NCBI GenBank assembly: GCA_046049705.1
Contig: JBJOQZ010000013.1
Coordinates: 1-7,250 of the forward strand
Source: DALYDD01 sp046049705
GTDB lineage: Bacteria > Patescibacteriota > Minisyncoccia > Phycocordibacterales > CAIZLB01
Length of the DNA stretch: 7,250 nucleotides
Reading direction: 5' to 3'
Part shown: positions 1 through 6,452 of the stretch, in pieces
How the letters are laid out: the number at the start of each line of letters is the position of its first letter
Position numbering within the stretch: position 1 is the first letter of the stretch
Notes under the pieces: generated by a model
Told to the model about the DNA's origin: nothing
The model's input: only the letters and a program-made list of their open reading frames with translations
The model's database searches: none
Position numbers and translations under genes: made by a program

Positions 1-614
1 ATTGGACAAGTATTTTTACCCATAAGTTGATAGAGCAAACACCATCCTGATACCGCCTGGTACATTATGAAGACTGAAATCAGTCCACCGATAATCATCC
101 ATACACCTGATAGTTTTAAAAATGTTACCAATGCAAGTATGAGTGCCAATACGGCTCGAGCCCATCTATCTTTTTGACCAATGTTTCTTTTCATACTTTT
201 AAGTATACCAGAATATGGCAATGGTAATGTACTTGTATACACTTTCTTTCGCTCGTACTCAGACAAATCTCTCCAGATATATCCTGGCACTTCCCAACTC
301 AATTTTTTAGGTATAGAACATGACTGATCGTTGAGTACTACAAAGTGTATATGTGCTACATGAGGTATGCCGTAGACGACATGCTCTTCTGTGTATAGAT
401 ATGTAATTGCAGTTATGTCTATACTTGTGATAGCAAGCTCTTCATATAGCTCGCGCCTCAATGCATCGACAATACCTTCGTCTTCGTCAATGCCTCCTCC
501 AGGGGTATGGAAACCAAATGGTGGCAATATACCTCTGGTAAACAAAAACTTATCTCTTATTGGACAATAGAGATAAGCTCTTGCAGTATATCGGATATAC
601 CCTTTTAATTTCAT
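1..614 (-). CDS. Membrane-tethered NUDIX hydrolase with C-terminal DUF2892 domain (3' end cut by window edge)
   Basis: I translated this frame by hand; it is open from ATG at 614 to the left edge (204 codons visible). Residues 1-138 are a NUDIX domain. The NUDIX box is G40-x5-E46-x7-R54-E55-L56-x-E58-E59-x-A61-I62, so every catalytic position is kept and only the usual Gly is Ala. NUDIX enzymes hydrolyse nucleoside diphosphates linked to another moiety, with the box glutamates holding Mg2+; the substrate cannot be told here. From M141 (MKRNIGQKDRWAR) the same frame continues into a DUF2892 (YgaP-like) domain: two hydrophobic helices at about 151-168 and 171-188, then C192 and the family-like ending GKNTCP. 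Families of this size end about here, so little should be missing. The start is 5 bases after the DUF805 stop, with a purine-rich AGGGTAGG just upstream, implying cotranscription and possible translational coupling. An internal start at M141 cannot be excluded, but no ribosome site precedes it. Confidence 0.88.
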   Translation of the reverse strand, partial: MKLKGYIRYTARAYLYCPIRDKFLFTRGILPPFGFHTPGGGIDEDEGIVDALRRELYEELAITSIDITAITYLYTEEHVVYGIPHVAHIHFVVLNDQSCSIPKKLSWEVPGYIWRDLSEYERKKVYTSTLPLPYSGILKSMKRNIGQKDRWARAVLALILALVTFLKLSGVWMIIGGLISVFIMYQAVSGWCLLYQLMGKNTCP

Positions 615-619
615 TATAC

Positions 620-1126
620 CTACCCTAATGGTTGAGTGTTATTTGAATCCTGTGCTTCAGGAGCTGTCGCAATTGGTTCAGGCTTCACTTCAGGTACGGT
701 TGCAGCAGGTGTTTCAACGGTAACAGTATCTGTAACTGGTGCACTCCCAGAAAATGTTGTAGTCGCTGCAGATTTTGGATTTTGACCATACTTATTTTCA
801 CCAGGTGTACCATCTTGTATTGCAAATATAATGAGTACTATTGCACCTACAATTGGAATAAGACCGATAAATATCCACCAACCAGACCGGTTTGTGTCAT
901 GAAGACGACGCACCATGACTGCAATACTCGGAATAAAGACTGCGAGTGAGTAGATAGTTCCAAGTACCCCAGTATTTTTGCCGATACTAAGGTTCAATAG
1001 CCCATCGATAACACCAAGGACAAAAGCAATGATGAGGTTAAATAATACGAAAAACCAGTATTCAGATCGTCGTGCACGTCCTGTAAAAACAGTATAGTTT
1101 TTCAATACACTAAGGTAATAATTCAT
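620..1126 (-). CDS. DUF805 family integral membrane protein with Pro/Ala/Thr-rich tail
   Basis: This 168-residue protein has the full DUF805 (YhaH-like) core. F14-TGRARRSEYW is the conserved N-terminal motif. Hydrophobic helices lie at about 24-43, 55-72 and 83-103. VRRLHDTNRSGWW (72-84) precedes the last helix, and DGTPGENKYGQNPK (105-118) is the typical family ending. The function of the family is unknown; the proteins sit in the cytoplasmic membrane. Residues 119-168 are an added tail rich in Ala, Thr, Pro, Val and Glu that most family members of about 110-120 residues lack; it is probably disordered. The start matches the family N-terminus. No Shine-Dalgarno is seen upstream (the context is TTTAATAAATG). 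It is the first gene of a two-gene unit with the NUDIX protein downstream, transcribed from the extended -10 element at 1160-1168. Confidence 0.93.
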   Translation of the reverse strand: MNYYLSVLKNYTVFTGRARRSEYWFFVLFNLIIAFVLGVIDGLLNLSIGKNTGVLGTIYSLAVFIPSIAVMVRRLHDTNRSGWWIFIGLIPIVGAIVLIIFAIQDGTPGENKYGQNPKSAATTTFSGSAPVTDTVTVETPAATVPEVKPEPIATAPEAQDSNNTQPLG

Positions 1127-1159
1127 TTATTAAATTGGTTACTATTAAATGATAGAAAT

Positions 1160-1168
1160 AGTATACCA
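1160..1168 (-). promoter_or_regulatory. Extended -10 promoter for the DUF805-NUDIX operon
   Basis: The minus strand reads TGGTATACT, an extended -10 (TGn plus TATACT, one mismatch to TATAAT). It predicts a start of transcription near 1153 and a leader of about 27 bases before the ATG at 1126. No good -35 exists at 16-18 bp: a TTGACG lies upstream, but only 13 bp away. The element overlaps the outer arm of the preceding terminator hairpin. Confidence 0.55.
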
Positions 1169-1200
1169 AAAAACAAGCCGTCAAGCTTGTTTTTTGGTAT
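1163..1200 (-). terminator. Intrinsic terminator of the large surface-protein gene (possibly bidirectional)
   Basis: A perfect inverted repeat pairs 1163-1178 with 1185-1200 (16 bp) around a 6-base loop. The inner stem ACAAGC/GCTTGT is flanked by a run of six A on one side and six T on the other, so on the minus strand it is a classic stem followed by a U tract. It lies 31 bases beyond the stop of the surface-protein gene. The A and T runs make it structurally symmetric, so it could also stop transcription on the plus strand. Confidence 0.87.
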
Positions 1201-1201
1201 T

Positions 1202-1217
1202 TGCACTCATATGTGCA
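1202..1217. repeat. Short inverted repeat between stop codon and terminator
   Basis: TGCAC (1202-1206) pairs with GTGCA (1213-1217) around the 6-base loop TCATAT. On the minus strand the same stretch contains AGTGCA twice, flanking CATATG. It lies between the surface-protein stop codon and the 16-bp terminator hairpin. It may be a minor 3' UTR stem or chance. Confidence 0.3.
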
Positions 1218-1231
1218 CTAGAGACCTTTTC

Positions 1232-4210
1232 TTAATTTTCTATAACATTTGCAGGTCTAAAACATCTTGTGGTACCTGTAACTGTCTTTATCAGGGTGTC
1301 GTCTGTACTTGATTTGACTTCACAAGTCAAAGTTGCCCTTGCTCCGGATTGAACAGGATATCCATTGCCGCCCGCAATCAACTTATCTGTGTCGACTGCA
1401 GTGCCACCAATTGAACAATTCATGTATGCCCCATTGCCAACCTCTGTATCCCAGTATGCAGGACAAGTGGTAGCTGAAGTATCTGGTTCGGCTCTGAAAT
1501 ATACAATTCGTCCATCTGGTGGAATACATGCCCCTGTAGAATCAAGTGTGTATCCTTGAGGACAACTACCACTACAAGTACTTGAACAAGTATCTGAGGA
1601 TGGGCAATATGTAGTACCCGCTGCACAATCAGCTGCACATGTAACTCTTGGTGTATACCCAGGAGTATTTGTTGTACATACCCATTGCCAAGCATCATCT
1701 CTTCTACCTGCAGATCCAAATAGACTTCCTGGCAAAATAGTATAACTTGAACCACATAAACCAGGATTTGAGAGAGACATACCTTGATCTATCGACACCG
1801 TCTGGTTTGCAGCGACCCCACATGCAGAAGGACAACTTTCACCAGAATTTATACAACTATTTTGAGAAGCACAATACGTTTGAGTTGGCGCACAACTAGT
1901 CTGTGACACATTGACTGAACAACTAGCAGTAAATGTTTGGGCCGAATCTGTTCGTGAACGTGCAATGACTTGAGCGGTCCTCGCACCAAAAGTTGCATAT
2001 GTTGCAACCTCTGATTGATTGGTGCCAGTGACAGCACCTGACCACGTATATGTATAGTCAGCAGGATTAGTATTGGCAATACTTGCACTCCATGTCACTT
2101 GTACACCTGTACCAACTGTTCCAGGTGTTGCTGAACATGAAAATGTAGATGATCCGGTTCCACATGCTGCAGAAGTCAGTGCTGAAGTAGTATTCGAAAA
2201 TACAGATTCAAGACCTGAAACCGCATCAACCGCTTTTACTTTATAGTAATAGGTTTGTGCATATACACCAGATGCATGAACGAAACTTGTGGTTTCTGAA
2301 GTACCCACTTTTGCATATACCCCATCTGAAGTAATTGCTCGGTATATGTCATATCGTGCAGCACCACTAACAGCTGCCCAATTTATATTCACCTTACCAC
2401 CACATTCTGTAGAAGTATTTGTAGTGATGACTGGAGCTTCAGGTCCAACTCTAAGTGGAATCGAGTAATGTGAGTATCCATCAGCTGTACCACCCCCTCT
2501 AATATCGTGATACACGACAGCATGAAGATATGTATCGGTTGGCTTAACTGGACCGAGATTGGCACTTACAAAAGCGGTTGTATTTCGATATATAGCATGT
2601 CGTCCGCCATTGCCAAACCCCTCTTGTGTTTCTGCTGTATTTGTCTGACTCACTTTTGTACTAATTGCATTTGCAAGACTAGCTGTCGAGAACCCGGCCG
2701 CAATATCTAGTCCAGAATTTGAACAGTAGATATATGACATTTTAAACAAGAAACTTAAATCTTGACCGATTGAGAATGTCCTCGCAGTAAGATTGTCGTT
2801 AAAATATAGTTTTGGGTTCTCAGCAACATTTTCATTGTTGAAACGTGAATTTGATGATGAGACAGTATATGCCGCCGGATCCCATACCGCTTCAGTTGAT
2901 TTTGTTAGTGCTACCAATGAGACAAGCGCTAATACGAGCACGATAGTTGCTGGCACCTTTTTATGCTTTACCACCGCAGGCACGATCACCATGACAAGCA
3001 ATATAGCCAATGTCACAATAAGTGCAGTGGATGAATTTCCTGCACGTTCAACAAGAATATTTTTTACCCCTTCATAGACCACTTCTCCGGTACTTGACAT
3101 GACCTTGACATCAACTATGTCAATAGCTTTGACTGAAGCAGGAACTAGAGATACAAAACTTGATGTTGAAAAATCAACTTTCTTTGTCTCTGTAAATACT
3201 TCTTTTAGACCGTTCTTATAACTTAATTGAACATCATAGACCCCAGCAGTTTGAGAATTTTCACCTCTTGTAGACATCCTATCTATATCAAGTGGGACCC
3301 CAAATATCTCATACGTGATTTCCGTACCTTGTGGAGTACTAGTCGGAATAGCTTGTCCAATTGTCACAGCATCTCCAGCAACTATATACTGAAATTGTAT
3401 TGTTGATTTGATTGTCGGATCACCAAATACCATTTCTCCTACATAGACACCAGGAGTATATGTAAAAGTTGGAAGTGGAATACTGACATATGTACTACCT
3501 TTTTTAATTTCAATTGGATTAACCTCAACTACATCTCTAAATGTATTTGATCTTAATTTTTTGAAATTGATAAGTGGTTTAAGTACAATATCTGTATTTG
3601 CTTCAAATGTAATCTCAAGATTGGTACTCGTAGCCAGGTCTGCTGCCGCTTCTTTTTTAGGATCATAGATATGAGGTCCTGCCAAAAGTGCAAATCGCTT
3701 CCCTGTGCTTTGAATTAAGTTTGCATGCTGAATCGATATAAATGATTCATCGCTCGCCTCAATGAAAAAAGATTTTGTGACAAAAAACTTTTCAGCATCA
3801 GGGTTATCAGGTGTGTATACTTTTACAAATGCAACAAAAGATGAAGTAGCTGAACTATCAGGAATATTTGGGACTAAGACAGAGTATGACCCTTCGACAT
3901 TTTCCGCATCGATAGTTTCGACACTCAATGGTTCATAGTACGTGAGATATCCTTTCCTAATTTCTCGAGCAATACCTATATCGTATTTTGATTGAGGTAA
4001 TGTTTTTTCATCTGTATATGAAATATCAATCTCTATATTTTTACCAGCTTCAAATACGGGCACCCCTTTTGTTGCCACCATCTTTGACACTGTCTTTATA
4101 CTGATTGTATCAGGTATACGAGTGTCTGCTGAGGCTTCTGTAAGTGGAGCAATCAGACTAAGCACAAGTATAGTTAAGGATATATACTTAACGAATATTT
4201 TTTTAATCAT
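1232..4210 (-). CDS. Large two-part secreted/membrane surface protein with Ig-like, FN3, PKD-like and Cys-rich modules
   Basis: I number the 992 residues from ATG at 4210. This start gives a textbook signal peptide (MIKKIF..., cleavage after LTEASA at 28) and has AGGA 4 bases upstream; the frame also opens at ATG 4252, which is less likely. Residues 29-390 form a beta-rich ectodomain, probably three Ig-like modules (about 30-152, 155-282, 290-388), without any cysteine. Two helices (about 394-414 and 420-437) joined by the positive loop KHKK form a membrane hairpin that places both halves outside. Residues 438-590 are of unknown type. An FN3 domain follows (about 591-680, with W611 and YDIYR at 620-624). 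A PKD-like domain lies at about 688-770. A Cys-rich tail (773-992) includes one WQWVC-type module (797-860) and a CPQGY...C segment (883-895). There are 23 cysteines after residue 495. The likely role is cell-surface adhesion or interaction; this is inference, as no enzyme motif is seen. It has its own -10 box and terminator. Confidence 0.9.
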   Translation of the reverse strand: MIKKIFVKYISLTILVLSLIAPLTEASADTRIPDTISIKTVSKMVATKGVPVFEAGKNIEIDISYTDEKTLPQSKYDIGIAREIRKGYLTYYEPLSVETIDAENVEGSYSVLVPNIPDSSATSSFVAFVKVYTPDNPDAEKFFVTKSFFIEASDESFISIQHANLIQSTGKRFALLAGPHIYDPKKEAAADLATSTNLEITFEANTDIVLKPLINFKKLRSNTFRDVVEVNPIEIKKGSTYVSIPLPTFTYTPGVYVGEMVFGDPTIKSTIQFQYIVAGDAVTIGQAIPTSTPQGTEITYEIFGVPLDIDRMSTRGENSQTAGVYDVQLSYKNGLKEVFTETKKVDFSTSSFVSLVPASVKAIDIVDVKVMSSTGEVVYEGVKNILVERAGNSSTALIVTLAILLVMVIVPAVVKHKKVPATIVLVLALVSLVALTKSTEAVWDPAAYTVSSSNSRFNNENVAENPKLYFNDNLTARTFSIGQDLSFLFKMSYIYCSNSGLDIAAGFSTASLANAISTKVSQTNTAETQEGFGNGGRHAIYRNTTAFVSANLGPVKPTDTYLHAVVYHDIRGGGTADGYSHYSIPLRVGPEAPVITTNTSTECGGKVNINWAAVSGAARYDIYRAITSDGVYAKVGTSETTSFVHASGVYAQTYYYKVKAVDAVSGLESVFSNTTSALTSAACGTGSSTFSCSATPGTVGTGVQVTWSASIANTNPADYTYTWSGAVTGTNQSEVATYATFGARTAQVIARSRTDSAQTFTASCSVNVSQTSCAPTQTYCASQNSCINSGESCPSACGVAANQTVSIDQGMSLSNPGLCGSSYTILPGSLFGSAGRRDDAWQWVCTTNTPGYTPRVTCAADCAAGTTYCPSSDTCSSTCSGSCPQGYTLDSTGACIPPDGRIVYFRAEPDTSATTCPAYWDTEVGNGAYMNCSIGGTAVDTDKLIAGGNGYPVQSGARATLTCEVKSSTDDTLIKTVTGTTRCFRPANVIEN

Positions 4211-4214
4211 GTAA

Positions 4215-4218
4215 TCCT
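4215..4218 (-). promoter_or_regulatory. Ribosome binding site supporting the start at 4210
   Basis: The minus strand reads CCAGGATTACATG, with AGGA 4 bases before the ATG at 4210. The upstream in-frame ATG at 4252 has only a weak AGAATG context and would sit about 14 bases after the predicted start of transcription. Together with the signal peptide this decides for 4210. Confidence 0.55.
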
Positions 4219-4272
4219 GGTTAACTAATAACACGATATTGCATTTGGTCATTCTGAGGACACGTGCTTAAT

Positions 4273-4278
4273 ATTATA
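4273..4278 (-). promoter_or_regulatory. -10 box of the surface-protein gene
   Basis: A perfect TATAAT lies on the minus strand in the 121-base gap upstream of the surface-protein gene. It predicts a start of transcription near 4266 and a leader of about 56 bases to the ATG at 4210. The hexamer 17 bp upstream (TATTTA, 4296-4301) is a poor -35. The rest of the gap holds no visible terminator for the upstream operon, so readthrough may also contribute. Confidence 0.5.
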
Positions 4279-4331
4279 CACTACCTACATATCTATAAAT
4301 AGCGTAAACAGACTATTGGTTAATGAAATAA

Positions 4332-4535
4332 TTATAAATTTTCTTTTATTTCATTGTCCCTGGACTTCATTTTCTCTTTGTACCCATCAACTTCCTTTAT
4401 AACTTCTTGTTTTTGATTGAGTAGCTTATCCACATAACGCATTCCTTTTTCATCTTTTAAGAAGTATAGGGCAGCAATGACGCCGATGAGCACAACTATC
4501 AGAAATAAAACGAATCCCTCAGAAGTCTTTTTCAT
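4332..4535 (-). CDS. Small single-pass membrane protein with C-terminal coiled coil
   Basis: The 67-residue product has a short cytoplasmic N-terminus (MKKTSEG), one transmembrane helix at about 8-26 (FVLFLIVVLIGVIAALYFL), and a charged helix at about 27-67, rich in Lys and Glu, that should form a coiled coil. I do not recognise a family. The small size is credible because the gene begins 9 bases after the preceding stop. A GTGGA ribosome site overlaps that stop codon and lies 5 bases before the ATG. It is the last gene of a three-gene operon with the bPH_2 protein and the PsbP-like protein. By position and topology it may be an accessory or assembly subunit for those membrane proteins, which is inference. 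It ends in TAA and no terminator follows. Confidence 0.75.
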   Translation of the reverse strand: MKKTSEGFVLFLIVVLIGVIAALYFLKDEKGMRYVDKLLNQKQEVIKEVDGYKEKMKSRDNEIKENL

Positions 4536-4544
4536 ATATATCCA

Positions 4545-5192
4545 CTACTTAATATTAATTGATGCCACAAGTTCTTCCATCTTTTTAACATTTGTATCAA
4601 ATGTCTGTATCTGATCAGAGAACTCGAAAGTATATAGAGTATTACCCTTTTCAATAATATATAGTATCCACCTTGTTGAGATTTCAGGATCGTTTTGTTT
4701 TACAGAAGGAACAGTGCCTTCATAAACCCATACATAACCCTTAAGACCAGCAATTTGACGATCAATTTCAGATACAATATGTAACTTTTGATACACCAAA
4801 TTTCCACGAAGCACGTTGAAATACCCCTCCATTCCATCTGTTGGCACAGGGAAATGATTCACGTAAAAACCCTCATAAAATCCATCTCTATCATCTTGCG
4901 AACCAAAAGAATCAACAAGACTTGAATCAAGACGACGATCTTCGTCTTTGGTCATGATTGGCCAAACACCTGGATATGAGAACGAAAGTCCAAGATTACT
5001 TTTGGTATAAGGTACCATAGGTGAACTGAGGACATCCTGAGAGGCAGTATTCACCTCTGATCTACTTTCAGATGATTTTGAACTAGTGTTGAGTATTGAT
5101 TGAATCCAAGAACCACCAGTCTTGATTGAGTATCCAATACCTATTTGTATTACGATTACAATAACAAGGATAATGTATGCGATAGTTTTCAT
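4545..5192 (-). CDS. Membrane-anchored protein with PsbP/Mog1-like domain
   Basis: The 215-residue product starts with an uncleaved-looking anchor helix at about 4-22 (IAYIILVIVIVIQIGIGYS). A Ser-rich linker (about 33-57) follows, then a globular domain (about 60-215) outside the membrane. The opening SNLGLSFSYPGVWPI (65-79) and the closing YTFEFSDQ...FDTNVKKMEELVASINI resemble proteins of the PsbP/Mog1 alpha-beta fold. In these a short beta hairpin with 'F.YP..W' begins the domain and a C-terminal helix with 'I..SI' ends it. In bacteria such proteins are mostly uncharacterised envelope proteins; I assign no reaction. There are no cysteines and no lipobox, so it is not a lipoprotein. It starts 10 bases after the bPH_2 gene stop with no Shine-Dalgarno (context TAGTACATATATG). 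The next gene begins 9 bases after its TAG stop. Confidence 0.82.
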   Translation of the reverse strand: MKTIAYIILVIVIVIQIGIGYSIKTGGSWIQSILNTSSKSSESRSEVNTASQDVLSSPMVPYTKSNLGLSFSYPGVWPIMTKDEDRRLDSSLVDSFGSQDDRDGFYEGFYVNHFPVPTDGMEGYFNVLRGNLVYQKLHIVSEIDRQIAGLKGYVWVYEGTVPSVKQNDPEISTRWILYIIEKGNTLYTFEFSDQIQTFDTNVKKMEELVASINIK

Positions 5193-5202
5193 ATATGTAC
5201 TA

Positions 5203-6405
5203 TTAAAGGAAATTTCTTTGTAATGATGAACGTCGACCTATTACACCTTTAAGTTCTGAGACAATATGCTGAGCCTCTTTGAGTGATAATCCCTCGATTA
5301 CAATACCATTGCTCGTAGCTTGACCCATTTTTTTATTTGCCATTGCTGGTATCTGATTTGCAGATGCATTTTCAATCACCACATCGGCAATACCAAAAAT
5401 ACGATCGACAATGGTCTGCCTTACAGTTACATCTTGAATAGTATTGTAAGACATATTTTTTTCAGAGACACTCAATACCCCTTCTTTGAGATAGATATAT
5501 TCTTCTCCAAAATTATACTCGTAATGCATTTGCCAAAGCCAAAGGTATCCGAATCGATAGAGTAAAGATATCACCAAAACAATAAGCCAAATCCAAAATA
5601 CTTTATCTATTGCGATATTTCCTTCAAATATACCTGTAGCAATCCAAAGCGTTACGATTGGAGGAAGAAAAATTGAGGCAAGTGCAACTTTAACACTTTC
5701 AGCAAGCCACCATTCGTGACTCAATCCTAATTCTTCTTTTGAAAGTGTTGTATTAAATTTTACTGGAGCATTGGTTTGTACTGGTACCTGAATATCAGAT
5801 TGAGAATGTTCAGGGACGCCTTCCTGAGGCATCGTATTTCCTTGAATTGGAGAAGCTGGATTATTTGTCCCAGTATATGCACTCTTAATTTTAGAGAGGA
5901 GCATATTTTTTAGTCCACTTGCAGTTTCTTTACTCACACCATCGATATGCGCTGCAACACCAGAAGAGTATGTCGCACTTGAAATATGCACATCATAAAT
6001 ACCCAAAATTCTATCCAATATATCTTGGTCAACATATACATCTTGTATTTTGAGGTATTGAACATGAATCTCAAGTGGAATAAATACCCCCTTACGAATA
6101 GTAAGGAAATCTACTTCGTCATCGTAATAATATGAAGAAATATATCTTCTGACATACCATGAGTAAGCCATAACCTGCAATACGAAAGCTAAGACAAAAG
6201 AAGAGATACCGAGCCATACCAACTGAGAAACAATGTTTGTATCTACTTTGATAATCAGTCCAATAATAACCGCAAGTACCCCACCCAAGACTACTGAAGT
6301 GAAAATAAAGAGAATGGATTTCTCAATCATTTTCTTAGTATATTTCCTTGGACTAAGCGGAAACTGTGTTTTTAAGGCCGTTGTTACCGGCTCAGCAATA
6401 ATCAT
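5203..6405 (-). CDS. Tandem bPH_2 (DUF304, YdbT-like) membrane protein
   Basis: The 400-residue product repeats one plan twice: two transmembrane helices followed by a bacterial PH domain. Helices lie at about 30-52 and 60-82, with PH domain 1 at about 90-175. A Pro/Gln/Asn-rich linker (176-225) follows, then helices at about 237-259 and 268-290 and PH domain 2 at about 292-388. The same core occurs in both copies with identical spacing: IQDV.V.Q.I.DRI.GI.DV at 120-139 and at 323-342. Proteins of this family are multipass membrane proteins; their role is poorly known, and work on relatives links some to envelope stress or antimicrobial tolerance. YdbT-type members often carry more copies, so two is a short version. 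It is the first gene of a three-gene operon behind an extended -10 promoter. No Shine-Dalgarno precedes the ATG (TTTTTAACATATG). Confidence 0.9.
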   Translation of the reverse strand: MIIAEPVTTALKTQFPLSPRKYTKKMIEKSILFIFTSVVLGGVLAVIIGLIIKVDTNIVSQLVWLGISSFVLAFVLQVMAYSWYVRRYISSYYYDDEVDFLTIRKGVFIPLEIHVQYLKIQDVYVDQDILDRILGIYDVHISSATYSSGVAAHIDGVSKETASGLKNMLLSKIKSAYTGTNNPASPIQGNTMPQEGVPEHSQSDIQVPVQTNAPVKFNTTLSKEELGLSHEWWLAESVKVALASIFLPPIVTLWIATGIFEGNIAIDKVFWIWLIVLVISLLYRFGYLWLWQMHYEYNFGEEYIYLKEGVLSVSEKNMSYNTIQDVTVRQTIVDRIFGIADVVIENASANQIPAMANKKMGQATSNGIVIEGLSLKEAQHIVSELKGVIGRRSSLQRNFL

Positions 6406-6439
6406 ATGTTAAAAATGTGTAAATAATAATATGCAATAC

Positions 6440-6448
6440 AGTATAGCA
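6440..6448 (-). promoter_or_regulatory. Extended -10 promoter for the bPH_2 operon
   Basis: The minus strand reads TGCTATACT, an extended -10 of the same form as the one before the DUF805 gene. It predicts a start of transcription near 6433 and a leader of about 28 bases before the ATG at 6405. The hexamer at the -35 distance is poor. It begins only a few bases after the T tract of the preceding terminator. Confidence 0.55.
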
Positions 6449-6452
6449 CCTC

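Noticed and set aside
1179..1184. TTGACG in and beside the terminator loop as a -35 box
   Set aside because: Spacing to TATACT is only 13 bp, too short for a normal sigma-70 promoter.
1420..1755. A 111-codon minus-strand open frame inside the large gene
   Set aside because: It overlaps the Cys-rich tail in another frame and has a repetitive Val/Leu/Gln/His composition typical of an out-of-frame reading.
1849..2088. A 79-codon minus-strand open frame inside the PKD-like region
   Set aside because: It has no start signal and low-complexity composition, and is fully contained in a strongly supported gene.
2793..3077. A 94-codon plus-strand open frame opposite the transmembrane hairpin
   Set aside because: Its Thr/Ser/Phe-rich product mirrors the hydrophobic codons on the other strand, and there is no ribosome site or promoter.
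4211..4252. The upstream in-frame ATG at 4252 as the true start of the large protein
   Set aside because: It has a poor ribosome site, leaves a very short leader after the TATAAT box, and puts 14 residues before an otherwise canonical signal peptide.
4253..4331. A terminator for the bPH_2 operon in this gap
   Set aside because: Only 4-5 bp imperfect pairings (such as AATAG/CTATT) without a T tract were found.
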